A stretch of DNA of 64,000 bases from Solobacterium moorei (GCF_036323475.1 NZ_AP028934.1:186001-250000), one strand, 5' to 3'. Positions 1 through 8,850 are shown, counted from the first letter of the stretch. The notes: generated from the letters alone by a model not told the origin. Program-made: numbers and translations.

Positions 1-1029
1 ACAGTCAATAGTAGTTCCGTACAGTTTGCAGTAAAAAACTTGTATACAAATCAAGGTGATGTATTATTGTTAAGTGATTCTTATTTATCGACAGTTTTAG
101 AGACAGATGAGTTCAAGAATTTTAAGACGGATACAAAACTGATTGGTAGTTATTTCCGCAAGGTAGAAACAACCCAAGCAACAGAAGATAAGACAAACCT
201 TGCGAATACACCGTTTACACTCTTTATTGCGGGTAATGACCAGCCAGGTGAGTTAAGCTTGGAGGGTAGAACAGACGTGGATATCGCAGTAACGGTAAAT
301 CCAAATACGCATCAGATTTTGATTACTAACTTGCCACGTGATTCGTATATTCCAAACCCTGCATATAAGAATCAGAAAGATAAATTAACACACCTTGGGT
401 TAAGTGGTATCCAAAATACATTAAAGGGTGCTAGTAACTTACTTGGGGCAGATGTTAATTACTACATGTTAGTAAACTTTACAACGTTTGAGGATATTAT
501 CAACGCAATCGATGGTGTTGATATTGATAACCCATTTGAATTTACAACGCACTTTACTGAACGTACATATCCACAGGGTATATTACATCTTGATGGAGAG
601 TTAGCGTTAGAGTATGTACGTGAGCGTTATAGTTTGCCTAACGGTGACTTTGATCGTAACCTCCACCAACAAATCGTGCTATCAGCGATCATTCATAAGT
701 TGTTGAGTCCTGAGTTAATTAGTTCGTTCAATAATATTCTGAGTGCCTTGCAAGGAAAATTCCTAACCAATGTTTCTACTGATTCTATTTATGCATTATG
801 TAAGAAACAGTTGGATCAGAATATCCAATGGAATATTGTGAAGTATCATCTTGATGGTGATGTTGGTAACGAATACTGTGCATCTGCACCAGATCAAGTA
901 TTATCTGTTGTGTATTTGTATCAAAATCAGGTAGACTTCATTAACGCTGAGATTGATAAAGTAATAAATGATGGAATCATTTCCCAGGAAACACTACCTG
1001 AGGGGATTAACGATCATTCCGCAAACTAG
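1..1029 (+). CDS. LytR-CpsA-Psr (LCP) family protein, 5' end cut by window
   Basis: The reading frame is open from base 1 (TVNSSSVQFAVKN precedes the first internal TTG), so the gene starts upstream of the window. LCP proteins are membrane-anchored enzymes that transfer undecaprenyl-linked glycopolymers such as teichoic acid or capsule to peptidoglycan outside the cell. The catalytic domain is recognisable from DVDIAVTVNP, the arginine motif LPRDSYIP, and the late LEYVRER...GDFDRNLHQQ block. In most family members that block reads R-x-x-R-Q-Q; here the second Arg is His. The N-terminal membrane anchor is not visible. The TAG stop is followed 13 bases later by the start of the next gene, so they probably share a transcript. 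Family assignment is firm; the polymer substrate is unknown. Confidence 0.9.
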   Translation, partial: TVNSSSVQFAVKNLYTNQGDVLLLSDSYLSTVLETDEFKNFKTDTKLIGSYFRKVETTQATEDKTNLANTPFTLFIAGNDQPGELSLEGRTDVDIAVTVNPNTHQILITNLPRDSYIPNPAYKNQKDKLTHLGLSGIQNTLKGASNLLGADVNYYMLVNFTTFEDIINAIDGVDIDNPFEFTTHFTERTYPQGILHLDGELALEYVRERYSLPNGDFDRNLHQQIVLSAIIHKLLSPELISSFNNILSALQGKFLTNVSTDSIYALCKKQLDQNIQWNIVKYHLDGDVGNEYCASAPDQVLSVVYLYQNQVDFINAEIDKVINDGIISQETLPEGINDHSAN

Positions 1030-1042
1030 ACCAGGAGGATTT

Positions 1043-1705
1043 ATGTACCGTATTAATGAGTTGTATGATTTAGAACACACAGTTGCGAAAGACTATTTAT
1101 CACAATTTACGTATCCATGGGAAGCTCTCTCTGGAATCAAGGATTTCATCCTAAAGCTAGGTGAAAGCTTGGACAAGGAAGAATACACAGAGGTATCTGA
1201 ACATGTTTGGATTCACAGGACAGCGACAGTATTTCCGTCTGCGTTTATTGGTGCACCATGCATTATTGGACCACGTACAGAAGTACGTCATTGTGCATTT
1301 GTCAGATCTGCGGCGTTAGTTGGGGCAGATTGTGTGGTTGGAAATAGTTGTGAGTTAAAGAACGTTATTCTGTTCGATCATGTTCAAACACCACACTATA
1401 ACTATGTAGGAGATTCCATCTTAGGATATTATTCTCATATGGGAGCAGGTTCTGTTACATCGAATGTAAAGAGTGATAAGCGACTTGTTACGATTCGAGA
1501 GGAGGATCATCGTATTGATACGGGTCTTAAGAAGTTTGGCGCAATGCTTGGAGACTATGTTGAGGTAGGGTGTAACTCAGTGCTCAATCCAGGCACTGTG
1601 ATTGGTAGACACTCTCGTGTATATCCAACATCTTGTGTAAGAGGTGTGGTACACGAAAATAGTATCTGGAAGAATGATGGTACAGTTATTTCAATTCATG
1701 AATAG
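1043..1705 (+). CDS. Left-handed beta-helix acyltransferase-like protein
   Basis: A 220-residue protein. The start is the ATG at 1043, preceded by AGGAGGA at good spacing; an upstream in-frame extension to 968 overlaps the LCP gene and lacks a ribosome binding site. The middle shows hexapeptide-repeat turns (HRTATVFPSAFIGAPCIIGP, then SAALVGADCVVGNSCELKN), followed by GYYSHMGAGSVTSNVK and CNSVLNPGTVIGRHSRVYP. This is the fold of the C-terminal acetyltransferase half of GlmU. It lacks a nucleotidyltransferase domain, so it is not GlmU itself. Such stand-alone proteins usually acylate sugars or sugar nucleotides. The position behind an LCP gene suggests a cell-envelope role, but the substrate cannot be named. 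Confidence 0.8.
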   Translation: MYRINELYDLEHTVAKDYLSQFTYPWEALSGIKDFILKLGESLDKEEYTEVSEHVWIHRTATVFPSAFIGAPCIIGPRTEVRHCAFVRSAALVGADCVVGNSCELKNVILFDHVQTPHYNYVGDSILGYYSHMGAGSVTSNVKSDKRLVTIREEDHRIDTGLKKFGAMLGDYVEVGCNSVLNPGTVIGRHSRVYPTSCVRGVVHENSIWKNDGTVISIHE

Positions 1706-1744
1706 AAAAAATATAGTTGCGTAGTTATCGCAACTATATTTTTG
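1706..1744. terminator. Bidirectional intrinsic terminator between convergent genes
   Basis: Bases 1711-1721 (ATATAGTTGCG) pair perfectly with 1729-1739 across a 7-base loop. An A run lies on the left and a T run on the right, so the hairpin can end transcription in both directions. It overlaps the stop codon of the minus-strand gene. Confidence 0.85.
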
Positions 1745-2759
1745 TTAGTAAGTATTCAACGTTTTTGCGCTTTGTCGCAAAGGATGTCACAAAGCGTACG
1801 GCTGTATGTGTTTCATCAATCTTTATCCAAGGGGTAAAGGCAAATTCTTGGGATAGTTCTTCTAGCTTTGTGTTTTCAAATATTGGAAATAGTTGATTGG
1901 TTTCAGCAGGGAAGAAGAAGCTATATCCCTTTGATTGAAATCCTTCAGTGAGTATATCTGCCATATCGATAGCGTGTTTTGAGATTGTAAGATAGCGATT
2001 ATCTTTGAAGAGTTCTTCAAATTGGATTCCTAACATTCTACCTTTGGCTAACATTCCACCATGTTGTTTGATGGAGTAGCGGAAATCTTTCTTGTATAAA
2101 TCATTTAAGATGACGATGCATTCTCCAAATAGGGCACCGACTTTTGTGCCACCGATGTAGAATACATCGCATAGATTTGCGATATCTTCAAAGGTCACAT
2201 CATTATTTTTGGCCATAAGGCCATAGCCAAGTCTTGCACCATCAATAAAGAGAGGAGTGTTGTGGGTTTGACATACTGCATATAATTCTGTGAGTTCTTG
2301 TTTGGAATATAGGGTACCGCTTTCTGTAGGAAATGAAATATATACAATACCTGGTTGTACAGTATGTTCAGCGCTTGCGTCATTGTAGTGGTTTTGAATC
2401 AGTGTATCAACTTGTTCGGCTGTGATTTTACCGTTGGGTGTTGGTAGTGTCAGGCATTTATGTCCTACGGCTTCAAGTGCACCTGTTTCATGTGCGTTAA
2501 TATGTCCGCTTTCTGCGCAGATTGCGCCTTGGTGGTGTTTTAGGATGGCTGTGATTACAGCGATATTGGTTTGTGTGCCACCAACCATGAAGTGGATATC
2601 CGCATTATCATGTTTGATTGCCTGTTTGATCAGCTTTGCGGCATTTAAACAATGGTCATCTTTACCATAACCAATTGTTTGTTCATCATTTGAATTTGTT
2701 AAGGCTGTTAAAATTTCAGGGATGCAACCCTCTGTATAGTCACTATCGAATCGAATCAT
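1734..2759 (-). CDS. Threonine aldolase-type PLP-dependent beta-eliminating lyase
   Basis: A 341-residue fold-type I pyridoxal-phosphate enzyme of the low-specificity threonine aldolase family, which splits L-threonine or allo-threonine into glycine and acetaldehyde. The start is ATG at 2759, opening MIRFDSDYTEGC and preceded by GGAGGG; the longer frame to 2891 runs into the divergent gene. Family signs are the N-terminal FDSDYTEG, the cofactor loop MVGGTQTN, FIDGARLGYGLM (the Asp that contacts the pyridine nitrogen) and YIGGTKVGALFGE with the Schiff-base Lys. The exact substrate is uncertain, because related lyases differ. The gene is monocistronic and diverges from the Sua5-type gene. Confidence 0.85.
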   Translation of the reverse strand: MIRFDSDYTEGCIPEILTALTNSNDEQTIGYGKDDHCLNAAKLIKQAIKHDNADIHFMVGGTQTNIAVITAILKHHQGAICAESGHINAHETGALEAVGHKCLTLPTPNGKITAEQVDTLIQNHYNDASAEHTVQPGIVYISFPTESGTLYSKQELTELYAVCQTHNTPLFIDGARLGYGLMAKNNDVTFEDIANLCDVFYIGGTKVGALFGECIVILNDLYKKDFRYSIKQHGGMLAKGRMLGIQFEELFKDNRYLTISKHAIDMADILTEGFQSKGYSFFFPAETNQLFPIFENTKLEELSQEFAFTPWIKIDETHTAVRFVTSFATKRKNVEYLLTKI

Positions 2760-2782
2760 CTGATACCCTCCGTATTTCGCGC

Positions 2783-2792
2783 TATAATTATA
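2783..2792. promoter_or_regulatory. Palindromic -10 region shared by divergent genes
   Basis: TATAATTATA reads as TATAAT on both strands, within the 67 bases between the lyase start (minus strand) and the Sua5-type gene (plus strand). It could serve as -10 element for both genes, which would make their transcription mutually exclusive. No strong -35 box is visible on either side, so the assignment is tentative. Confidence 0.4.
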
Positions 2793-2826
2793 AGGCAAAG
2801 AGATAAAAGTAGAAAAGAGGAAGTAT

Positions 2827-3426
2827 ATGCGTCGTTTTAAAGCAGAAGAGATTCCAGAAATCATCGAGATACTAAAAAAGGATGGGGTCATCAGTGTGCC
2901 GACGGATACGGTATATGGTGTATGTTCACAAGTTTTTAGCCATCAAGCAGAAGAGAACCTCAGAAATGTGAAGCGCCGTCCTTTAACAAAAGCATTTCCA
3001 GTGATGTGTGCAGATCTAGCACAGATTCAAGAGATTGCGGAAGTGAATGAAAGGGCTAAGAAAGTCATTGAAGGCTTTATGCCAGGGCCAATTACTGTCA
3101 TTCTTAAACGTAAAGATGGAGTGAATCTATCGCAAGAGAATTTAGATACAATTGCGATTCGTATGGCTACGTCGAATACACTTGCGAAAATCATTAAAGG
3201 GTTAGGAAGACCAATCTTCATGACAAGTGCGAATCAATCGGGTGAGCCAACTTGTACATCATTAGATGAGATTGAGAAGAGTTGTCCAGATTTGGATGGA
3301 ATGGTAGAAGGTGATGTGTCCTTCGGTGAAGCGAGTACCATCGTAGACTGTACAAAAGAAGAGCTGGCTATTTTAAGACCAGGTCCAATCACCATGCAGG
3401 ACATTACAGGAAAATTATTGAAATAA
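2827..3426 (+). CDS. Threonylcarbamoyl-AMP synthase (Sua5/YciO/YrdC family)
   Basis: A 199-residue YrdC-domain protein. The family makes threonylcarbamoyl-AMP from threonine, bicarbonate and ATP, the first step of the t6A modification at position 37 of ANN-decoding tRNAs. The domain runs the full length: PTDTVYGVC near residue 26, the nucleotide-binding KRRPLTKAFPV near 58, FMPGPITVILKRK near 85, TSANQSGEP near 136, and STIVDC followed by LRPGPI at the end. The C-terminal Sua5 domain of longer relatives is absent, so it is of TsaC length. AGAGGAAG precedes the ATG. A YciO-type paralogue with another role cannot be excluded by eye. Confidence 0.88.
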   Translation: MRRFKAEEIPEIIEILKKDGVISVPTDTVYGVCSQVFSHQAEENLRNVKRRPLTKAFPVMCADLAQIQEIAEVNERAKKVIEGFMPGPITVILKRKDGVNLSQENLDTIAIRMATSNTLAKIIKGLGRPIFMTSANQSGEPTCTSLDEIEKSCPDLDGMVEGDVSFGEASTIVDCTKEELAILRPGPITMQDITGKLLK

Positions 3427-3498
3427 CGCTTGATATCCTTGCATGTATGGGTATCTTCTTATATCATTTAGAACAGGAAATACGGAGGAAAGAAGACA

Positions 3499-4119
3499 AT
3501 GTTAGAAGTATTGAATCATCCCCTAATTACACATAAGTTGACACAAATGCGTCGTAAAGAGTGCGGAACAAAGGATTTCCGTGAGAATCTAGACGAGATT
3601 GCAGAGCTAATGGCATATGAAGTATGCCGTGATTTACCAACAAATCCAATTGAAATTGAAACACCAGTTGCGAAGTGCACTGGCTATGAATTAAGTAAAG
3701 AAGTAGTCATCGTCCCAATCTTGCGTGCAGGTATTGGTTTATTAGATGGTATTAGACGTTTGGTTCCTACAGCTAAGGTAGGCTTCATCGGTATGTACCG
3801 TGATGAGACAACTTTAGAACCTGTAGAATATTTTGCGAAGTTCCCAAGCCATTTAGAAGACGCTATTGTCATGGTTGTTGACCCAATGTTGGCAACTGGT
3901 GGTAGTGCAAAGGATGCAATTGCACAGATCAAGAAGCGTGGCGCAAAGAACATTAAGCTCGTATGCTTAGTAGCTGCACCAGAAGGTGTTAAGGTAATTC
4001 AAAAGACTCATCCAGATGTAGACGTATATATCGCCGCATTAGATGATCATCTCAATGAACAGGGTTATATCGTACCTGGATTAGGAGACGCTGGCGACCG
4101 TATTTTTGGTACAAAGTAA
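3499..4119 (+). CDS. upp: Uracil phosphoribosyltransferase
   Basis: A 206-residue enzyme converting uracil and PRPP to UMP in pyrimidine salvage. Length and sequence match bacterial Upp throughout: N-terminal [30 protein letters not shown] near residue 74, the PRPP-binding [11 protein letters not shown] near residue 130, and the uracil-binding C-terminus [17 protein letters not shown]. It is preceded by GGAGGAAAG. It ends three bases before the DUF1146 gene and is probably co-transcribed with it. Confidence 0.97.
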   Translation: MLEVLNHPLITHKLTQMRRKECGTKDFRENLDEIAELMAYEVCRDLPTNPIEIETPVAKCTGYELSKEVVIVPILRAGIGLLDGIRRLVPTAKVGFIGMYRDETTLEPVEYFAKFPSHLEDAIVMVVDPMLATGGSAKDAIAQIKKRGAKNIKLVCLVAAPEGVKVIQKTHPDVDVYIAALDDHLNEQGYIVPGLGDAGDRIFGTK

Positions 4120-4122
4120 GCC

Positions 4123-4326
4123 ATGGCCAATCTGTATTTTATCTTGCGTTCGGTTGTATATCTATTGATGTTCCTTGTGACGTGGTTTGCGATGGACGCA
4201 ATCAATTATGAAAAGCTATTACGCAAAAATAAGGTGAATCAAGCACAGGCGCTTTACTTCATCCTAGTGATGGCAATCGCATACCTAGCAGGTTCATTTA
4301 TATTAAGTTTTTTCCATTTTGGATAG
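4123..4326 (+). CDS. DUF1146 (YwzB-like) small membrane protein
   Basis: A 67-residue protein with two predicted membrane helices (about residues 6-26 and 45-65) separated by a short charged loop (NYEKLLRKNKVNQAQA). It matches the DUF1146/YwzB pattern of Firmicutes, including W-F-A-M-D-A-I-N-Y-E-K. Family members have no established function and often lie near ATP synthase or cell-wall genes. The start lies three bases after the upp stop, so translation may be coupled. The gene ends at a strong terminator. Confidence 0.8.
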   Translation: MANLYFILRSVVYLLMFLVTWFAMDAINYEKLLRKNKVNQAQALYFILVMAIAYLAGSFILSFFHFG

Positions 4327-4329
4327 AGC

Positions 4330-4366
4330 AAACAGGCAATCACAATGGTTTGTGGTTGCCTGTTTT
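4330..4366 (+). terminator. Intrinsic terminator after upp-DUF1146
   Basis: The stem AAACAGGCAA...CACAA pairs with TTGTG...TTGCCTGTTT around a short loop and ends in a T run. It separates the upp unit from the PemK-like gene. Confidence 0.85.
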
Positions 4367-4455
4367 AATAATATGTATAGATTTTAAATGGAAAGCTAAA
4401 ATGTGGGGAGTTTTCTTTTTATTTTTGAATATAGAAGTAAAGGGGAAACAATTAT

Positions 4456-4983
4456 ATGAAAGATAAGGCACAGAAATATGATTTGTGGCATCATTACATG
4501 TCCTACCGCAAGGATCTCTACCGTATTATACAACCGCATAATATTGAAGCGGGTATGATATCTGAAGCAAACTGGGTGATACGTTCGCGTTATCAATCAG
4601 GGAAGGATATTGGAATCAGTGTGAAACCTGGGGATATCTGTTATATTGAATTTGGCCAATCATACTTAAATGAAATGGGTTATCAACATTTTGGATTGGT
4701 AGTATCTGTATGTGCAAAAAAGGCTTTGGTAGTTCCAATGACTTCAAATGAAGCAACATACCAAAAGGCATATGACTCAATCTATCATCCACAGGGGAAA
4801 TATCATCTCATGAAGATTGGCTTGGTGAGTGGTTTGAATAAACCATCCGTGTTGTTTTTGAACGATATTCGTTTTATCAATACAGCTAGAGTGATTGATA
4901 TTAAAGCACATATTCCTGTTACGGCACCTATGTTTAAAGAGGTACAGAAAAGAATGTTAAGAGTGATGTTCAGCACAGAGTGA
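4456..4983 (+). CDS. Solitary PemK/MazF-like protein with N-terminal extension
   Basis: A 175-residue protein. Residues about 55-170 look like the PemK/MazF barrel: KPGDICYIEFGQ, then HFGLVVSVCAKKALVVPMTS, and a late LNDIRFINTARV strand. MazF family members are mRNA-cleaving endoribonucleases, normally paired with a small antitoxin encoded just upstream. Here the preceding gene is a membrane protein ending at a terminator, and no antitoxin-sized frame is visible. The first 55 residues (rich in His, Tyr and Arg) are an unusual extension that could supply self-control or another activity. The gene lies 22 bases before tilS. The fold assignment is by motif only; toxin activity is not shown. Confidence 0.6.
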   Translation: MKDKAQKYDLWHHYMSYRKDLYRIIQPHNIEAGMISEANWVIRSRYQSGKDIGISVKPGDICYIEFGQSYLNEMGYQHFGLVVSVCAKKALVVPMTSNEATYQKAYDSIYHPQGKYHLMKIGLVSGLNKPSVLFLNDIRFINTARVIDIKAHIPVTAPMFKEVQKRMLRVMFSTE

Positions 4984-5005
4984 TAGGATATGTTATTATA
5001 CTGGC

Positions 5006-6211
5006 ATGGAAAAACTGCAAGGTAAGTGGTTAGTTGCGGTGTCATCTGGACCAGATTCCATGGCACTTTTACAAATGTGTATTGATGCGGGTATTGATTG
5101 TGCGGTAGCGCATGTAAACTATCATCATCGTCCAGAGGCGGATGAAGAAGAAAACTATATCCGCAGTTTTTGTGTGAAAAAAGAAATTCCAATCTTTGTG
5201 CATAATGAGCTATTTACCTATACGGGTAACTTTGAGGCTGCGGCACGTGATTTACGCTATCGTTTTTTTGTGGAGATTGTAAGACATGAAGGCTTTCAAG
5301 GTGTATTGATTGGTCATCATCAAGATGATTTATTAGAGACATATATCATGCAGGAAAGTAAGAACATTGTGCCAGAGTATTATGGCTTGCGTGAAGAGAT
5401 GTTAATGCATGGTGTATTATTTAAACGACCTTTACTGCATGTGGCGAAGGAAGAACTAGTTAGATACTGCAAGGAACATCAATTACACTATTATATCGAT
5501 GTGACAAATCTAAGTGATGAGTATACGCGGAATCAGATTCGCCATCAAATTGTAGAACCGATGACTCCCTTTGAAAGAAACGCATATCTACGTGAAATCA
5601 AACAGAGAAACGCTGTCTTGCAAGAAAGAAGATGTCGTGTTAAAACCTATATTCGACAAGACAAGATTCGACTGGAGACATATCGTACATTACCGCAAGC
5701 TGATAGAGTGACGATGTTGAGAATGTTTGTGGAAGAGACACCACACTATTCTTTAAAGCATCTTCAAGGTATTGATCATACTATCATGCATGCAGGTGAT
5801 TTTATGATACCGTTGGATGAGTTTTCATTAGTGAGTGATGGAACGTATCTTTTGAAGTATATTCCAGAAGAACCATACTGTTATGTGTTTGATTCATTAG
5901 AAGAATTGCGAGATGTTTGTAAAGAACATTTCTATACAGAAAAGGGAAGTCCTAGCGTCTTTGCGCTAACGTTAGAAGAGACAGACTTTCCAATTCGGAT
6001 TCGCTCGTTTCATGCAGGAGATAAGATTCAAATGCGTTTTGGTCGTAAGGAAGTGCATCGGTTTTTTATTGATCGTCATATCCCACAATATCAACGACAA
6101 ACTTGGCCGGTTGTTGAGAATGCTGCAGGAGAGATTATTCTCGTGCCTGGACTTGGTTGTAATGTGCAGCATTACTCTACAATGCCTAATTTGAATGTGA
6201 TACAATACTAA
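5006..6211 (+). CDS. tilS: tRNA(Ile)-lysidine synthase
   Basis: A 401-residue N-type ATP pyrophosphatase that attaches lysine to C34 of the CAT-anticodon tRNA-Ile, turning it into an AUA reader. The P-loop VAVSSGPDSMALL lies at residues 10-22 and GHHQDDLLETYIMQ near 110, followed by YIDVTNLSDEYTRNQIRH. The C-terminal substrate-binding region contains IRSFHAGDKIQ and FIDRHIPQYQR. The chosen ATG is the only one that keeps the P-loop at the usual distance. It has no clear Shine-Dalgarno sequence, so coupling to upstream translation is likely. The tilS-hpt-ftsH order is conserved in Firmicutes. Confidence 0.95.
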   Translation: MEKLQGKWLVAVSSGPDSMALLQMCIDAGIDCAVAHVNYHHRPEADEEENYIRSFCVKKEIPIFVHNELFTYTGNFEAAARDLRYRFFVEIVRHEGFQGVLIGHHQDDLLETYIMQESKNIVPEYYGLREEMLMHGVLFKRPLLHVAKEELVRYCKEHQLHYYIDVTNLSDEYTRNQIRHQIVEPMTPFERNAYLREIKQRNAVLQERRCRVKTYIRQDKIRLETYRTLPQADRVTMLRMFVEETPHYSLKHLQGIDHTIMHAGDFMIPLDEFSLVSDGTYLLKYIPEEPYCYVFDSLEELRDVCKEHFYTEKGSPSVFALTLEETDFPIRIRSFHAGDKIQMRFGRKEVHRFFIDRHIPQYQRQTWPVVENAAGEIILVPGLGCNVQHYSTMPNLNVIQY

Positions 6212-6234
6212 TGTTATAAAAGGAGTTATTTCTC

Positions 6235-6786
6235 ATGTGGGTAGAAAAAGATATAAAGAAAGTGTTAGTTAACGAACAACAGATTAGTGAACGTTCTAAG
6301 GAATTAGGCGCTAAGATTACAGAAGATTATGCTGGAAAACAACCACTATTAGTGGCACTATTACGTGGATCTGTTCCTTTCTTAGCTGAGTTAATTAAAC
6401 ATATTGATTTAGACATTCAGTATGACTTTATGGATGTTAGTAGCTATGAGGGTACAGAATCGATTGGTGATATTAGAATCTTAAAGGATCTAGATACATC
6501 TGTTAAAGGATTGGATATCTTACTTGTAGAGGATATTGTTGATACAGGAAGAACCATTCAGACTGTACGTGAAACACTATTACATAAGGGTGCTAATAGC
6601 GTTAGAATCATTACACTATTAGATAAGCCTAGTCGTCGTGTTGTGGATATTAAAGCGGACTATGTTGGTTTTGAAATCGAAAATGAATTCGTTATTGGGT
6701 TTGGTATGGATTTCAACCAGAGATATCGTTGTCTTCCATACATTGGTGTATTGAAGGACGAATGTTATCAATGCAATGAGGAGTAA
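6235..6786 (+). CDS. hpt: Hypoxanthine (guanine) phosphoribosyltransferase
   Basis: A 183-residue type I phosphoribosyltransferase that salvages hypoxanthine and guanine to IMP and GMP with PRPP. The signature VEDIVDTGRTIQTV lies near residue 98, the flexible-loop region YDFMDVSSYEG near 62, and the base-contacting FVIGFGMDFNQRYRCLPYIG at the C-terminus. AAAGGAG precedes the ATG. Four bases separate it from ftsH, the standard arrangement. Confidence 0.96.
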   Translation: MWVEKDIKKVLVNEQQISERSKELGAKITEDYAGKQPLLVALLRGSVPFLAELIKHIDLDIQYDFMDVSSYEGTESIGDIRILKDLDTSVKGLDILLVEDIVDTGRTIQTVRETLLHKGANSVRIITLLDKPSRRVVDIKADYVGFEIENEFVIGFGMDFNQRYRCLPYIGVLKDECYQCNEE

Positions 6787-6790
6787 ATAA

Positions 6791-8680
6791 ATGCAGAGAA
6801 ATAAATTAGCAAACCTTCTCCCTTATCTTGTGGTCATTCTTGCGATTATCAGCTTATTAGGATTAAACATGGGTGCTTCATCAGAGCGCATCAGTTACTA
6901 TGAGTTGCAGAATGTTATTGAAAAAGAAAAGGTAGATGAAGCATCTGTCTCAATCGGAACAAATGTGACAGTCGTAAAGGGTGTTTACGAAAAGGATAAA
7001 CAAAAAGTAACATTCACTGCGACAATTCCATCTACTTCCGATCAAATCGGAAAGGTGATTAAAAGCCTTGGGAATGAATCTACTAAGTTGACAATTGTTG
7101 ATGCGGATGCATCCAATATCTTCTTGGAAACAGTGGTATCCATTATTCCATTTATTTTATTTGCGGTATTTGCGGTTTGGATGTTAAACCGTATGAATGG
7201 CGCAAACGGAGCCAATGCGAAAGCATTTGAATTCTCAAAATCGAGAGCGAAGTTAGAGGGTAAGATTCGTGTTCGCTTTAGTGATGTGGCAGGCTGCGAT
7301 GAAGAAAAGCAGGAAATGGCAGAAATTATTGACTATCTCAAGTACCCTAAGAAGTTTGAGAAGATGGGTGCTCGTATTCCAAAGGGAATCTTATTAAGTG
7401 GCCATCCAGGTACTGGTAAGACATTGCTTGCCAAGGCAGTTGCAGGTGAAGCCAATGTGCCATTCTATAGTATTTCTGGTTCTGATTTCGTAGAAATGTT
7501 TGTCGGTGTTGGTGCAAGCCGTGTACGTGACATGTTCAAGAAGGCACAACAGACCGCGCCATGCATTATCTTCATCGATGAAATCGATGCGGTAGGTCGT
7601 CAACGTGGAGCTGGCTTTGGTGGTGGACACGATGAACGTGAACAGACATTGAACCAATTACTCGTTGAGATGGATGGTATGGAAGAAAATACAGGTGTTG
7701 TTGTCATTGCCGCAACGAATAGACCTGACGTATTAGACCCTGCATTATTGCGTGCAGGACGTTTCGACCGTCAGATTACAGTGGCTCTTCCGGACCGTAA
7801 GGGTAGAGAAGCAATTCTACATGTACATGCTCGTAATAAGAAGTTTGTAAAGGACTTAGATTTAGGTGCTTTAGCGAAGCGAACTCCAGGTTTCTCTGGA
7901 GCTGATTTAGAAAACGTATTGAATGAATCTGCGATTCTTGCGGTACGTGAAAACAAAGATGAAATCGGCATGAAGCAGATTGATGAAGCAATCGACCGTG
8001 TAATGATGGGACCTGCAAAGGTTAGTCGTACATATGATGATAAGACAAAGCAGTTAGTTGCTTACCACGAAAGTGGGCACGCAATTATCGGCTTGTTCTT
8101 GGAGAATGCACAGATAGTACAGAAAGTCACAATCATTCCTCGCGGCCAAGCAGGTGGATATAACCTCATGACACCGAAGGAAGAAAAGATGATGCATACA
8201 AAGAACGATTTACTTGATACAATCACTTCCTACATGGGTGGACGTACTGCAGAAGAATTATTCTTTGATGACATTACAACTGGAGCAAGTAACGATATTC
8301 AAAATGCGACAAATATCGCAAAGGATATGGTTACACTCTATGGTATGAGTGATCTTGGACCTATCAAATACAACGCTGGTAATGAAAATGTGTTCTTAGG
8401 TAGAGATTATAACCAACCAAATAACGTTTCTGGTGAAGTTGCATATGAAATTGATCAGGAAGTACGTAAGATTATTAATACATGCCACACAAAGGCAAGA
8501 CAAATCATCGAAGCACATAAGACAGAACTCGAAACGATTGCACATGCATTAATGGAGTATGAAACATTAACAGCTGAGCAGATTCAAAGAGTTGTAAAGG
8601 GTGAAGATATTTCTGCAGACTTTAAGTATGAAGAAAAAGACGCATCAGAGCTTGCTACAGAAGAAACAATGAGAGAATAA
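6791..8680 (+). CDS. ftsH: ATP-dependent zinc metalloprotease FtsH
   Basis: A 629-residue membrane-bound AAA+ protease that extracts and degrades misfolded membrane proteins and short-lived regulators. Order: membrane helix at about 10-27, extracytoplasmic domain, second helix at about 112-132, AAA domain with Walker A near 200, Walker B IIFIDEID near 260, second region of homology with LLRAGRFDR, and the zinc protease motif HESGH near 426. Walker A reads GHPGTGKT where nearly all FtsH proteins have GPPGTGKT. The rest of the ATPase core is intact, so activity is expected. The acidic C-terminal tail is typical. Last gene of its operon. Confidence 0.97.
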   Translation: MQRNKLANLLPYLVVILAIISLLGLNMGASSERISYYELQNVIEKEKVDEASVSIGTNVTVVKGVYEKDKQKVTFTATIPSTSDQIGKVIKSLGNESTKLTIVDADASNIFLETVVSIIPFILFAVFAVWMLNRMNGANGANAKAFEFSKSRAKLEGKIRVRFSDVAGCDEEKQEMAEIIDYLKYPKKFEKMGARIPKGILLSGHPGTGKTLLAKAVAGEANVPFYSISGSDFVEMFVGVGASRVRDMFKKAQQTAPCIIFIDEIDAVGRQRGAGFGGGHDEREQTLNQLLVEMDGMEENTGVVVIAATNRPDVLDPALLRAGRFDRQITVALPDRKGREAILHVHARNKKFVKDLDLGALAKRTPGFSGADLENVLNESAILAVRENKDEIGMKQIDEAIDRVMMGPAKVSRTYDDKTKQLVAYHESGHAIIGLFLENAQIVQKVTIIPRGQAGGYNLMTPKEEKMMHTKNDLLDTITSYMGGRTAEELFFDDITTGASNDIQNATNIAKDMVTLYGMSDLGPIKYNAGNENVFLGRDYNQPNNVSGEVAYEIDQEVRKIINTCHTKARQIIEAHKTELETIAHALMEYETLTAEQIQRVVKGEDISADFKYEEKDASELATEETMRE

Positions 8681-8692
8681 TATAAAATAACT

Positions 8693-8779
8693 GGGCTCTC
8701 CAAAATTAGATGGGGCGAATATTGCCCCCATCCTTCTTTACAATCTATTTTTCGACACCCCATCTAATTTTGGAGCGCC
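8693..8779. repeat. Miniature inverted-repeat element with ISL3-like ends
   Basis: An element of about 87 bp with 22-bp near-perfect terminal inverted repeats: 8694-8715 contains CTCCAAAATTAGATGGGG, and the complement of 8758-8779 reads GGCGCTCCAAAATTAGATGG followed by GG. The ends closely resemble the left end of the ISL3 copy at 17431 (GGCGCTCTAAAATTACTTGG, then GG), so an ISL3-type transposase could mobilise it. It also holds an inner palindrome, GGGGCGAATATTGCCCC, at 8712-8728. A related CAATATTCGCCCCATCC stretch occurs near 19082. No coding sequence and no clear target duplication. It lies 12 bases after ftsH and may act as its terminator. Confidence 0.65.
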
Positions 8780-8784
8780 ATAAA

Positions 8785-8850
8785 AAGGCACGTATCAAGC
8801 AGTTTGGGGGCTGGAGTGTAGAAATTCATCTACTGCTTTTTATGTGCCTT
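8785..8850. repeat. Imperfect inverted repeat at the edge of the IS66 remnant
   Basis: AAGGCACGTATCAAGCAGT (8785-8803) is matched at 15 of 19 positions by the complement of 8832-8850. It can form a stem with a 28-base loop. It lies where the missing tnpC of the IS66 element would be and may be a remnant end of that element. Confidence 0.4.

Noticed and set aside
968-1042. Upstream start for the beta-helix acyltransferase
   Set aside because: It would overlap the LCP gene by about 60 bases, while AGGAGGA precedes the ATG at 1043.
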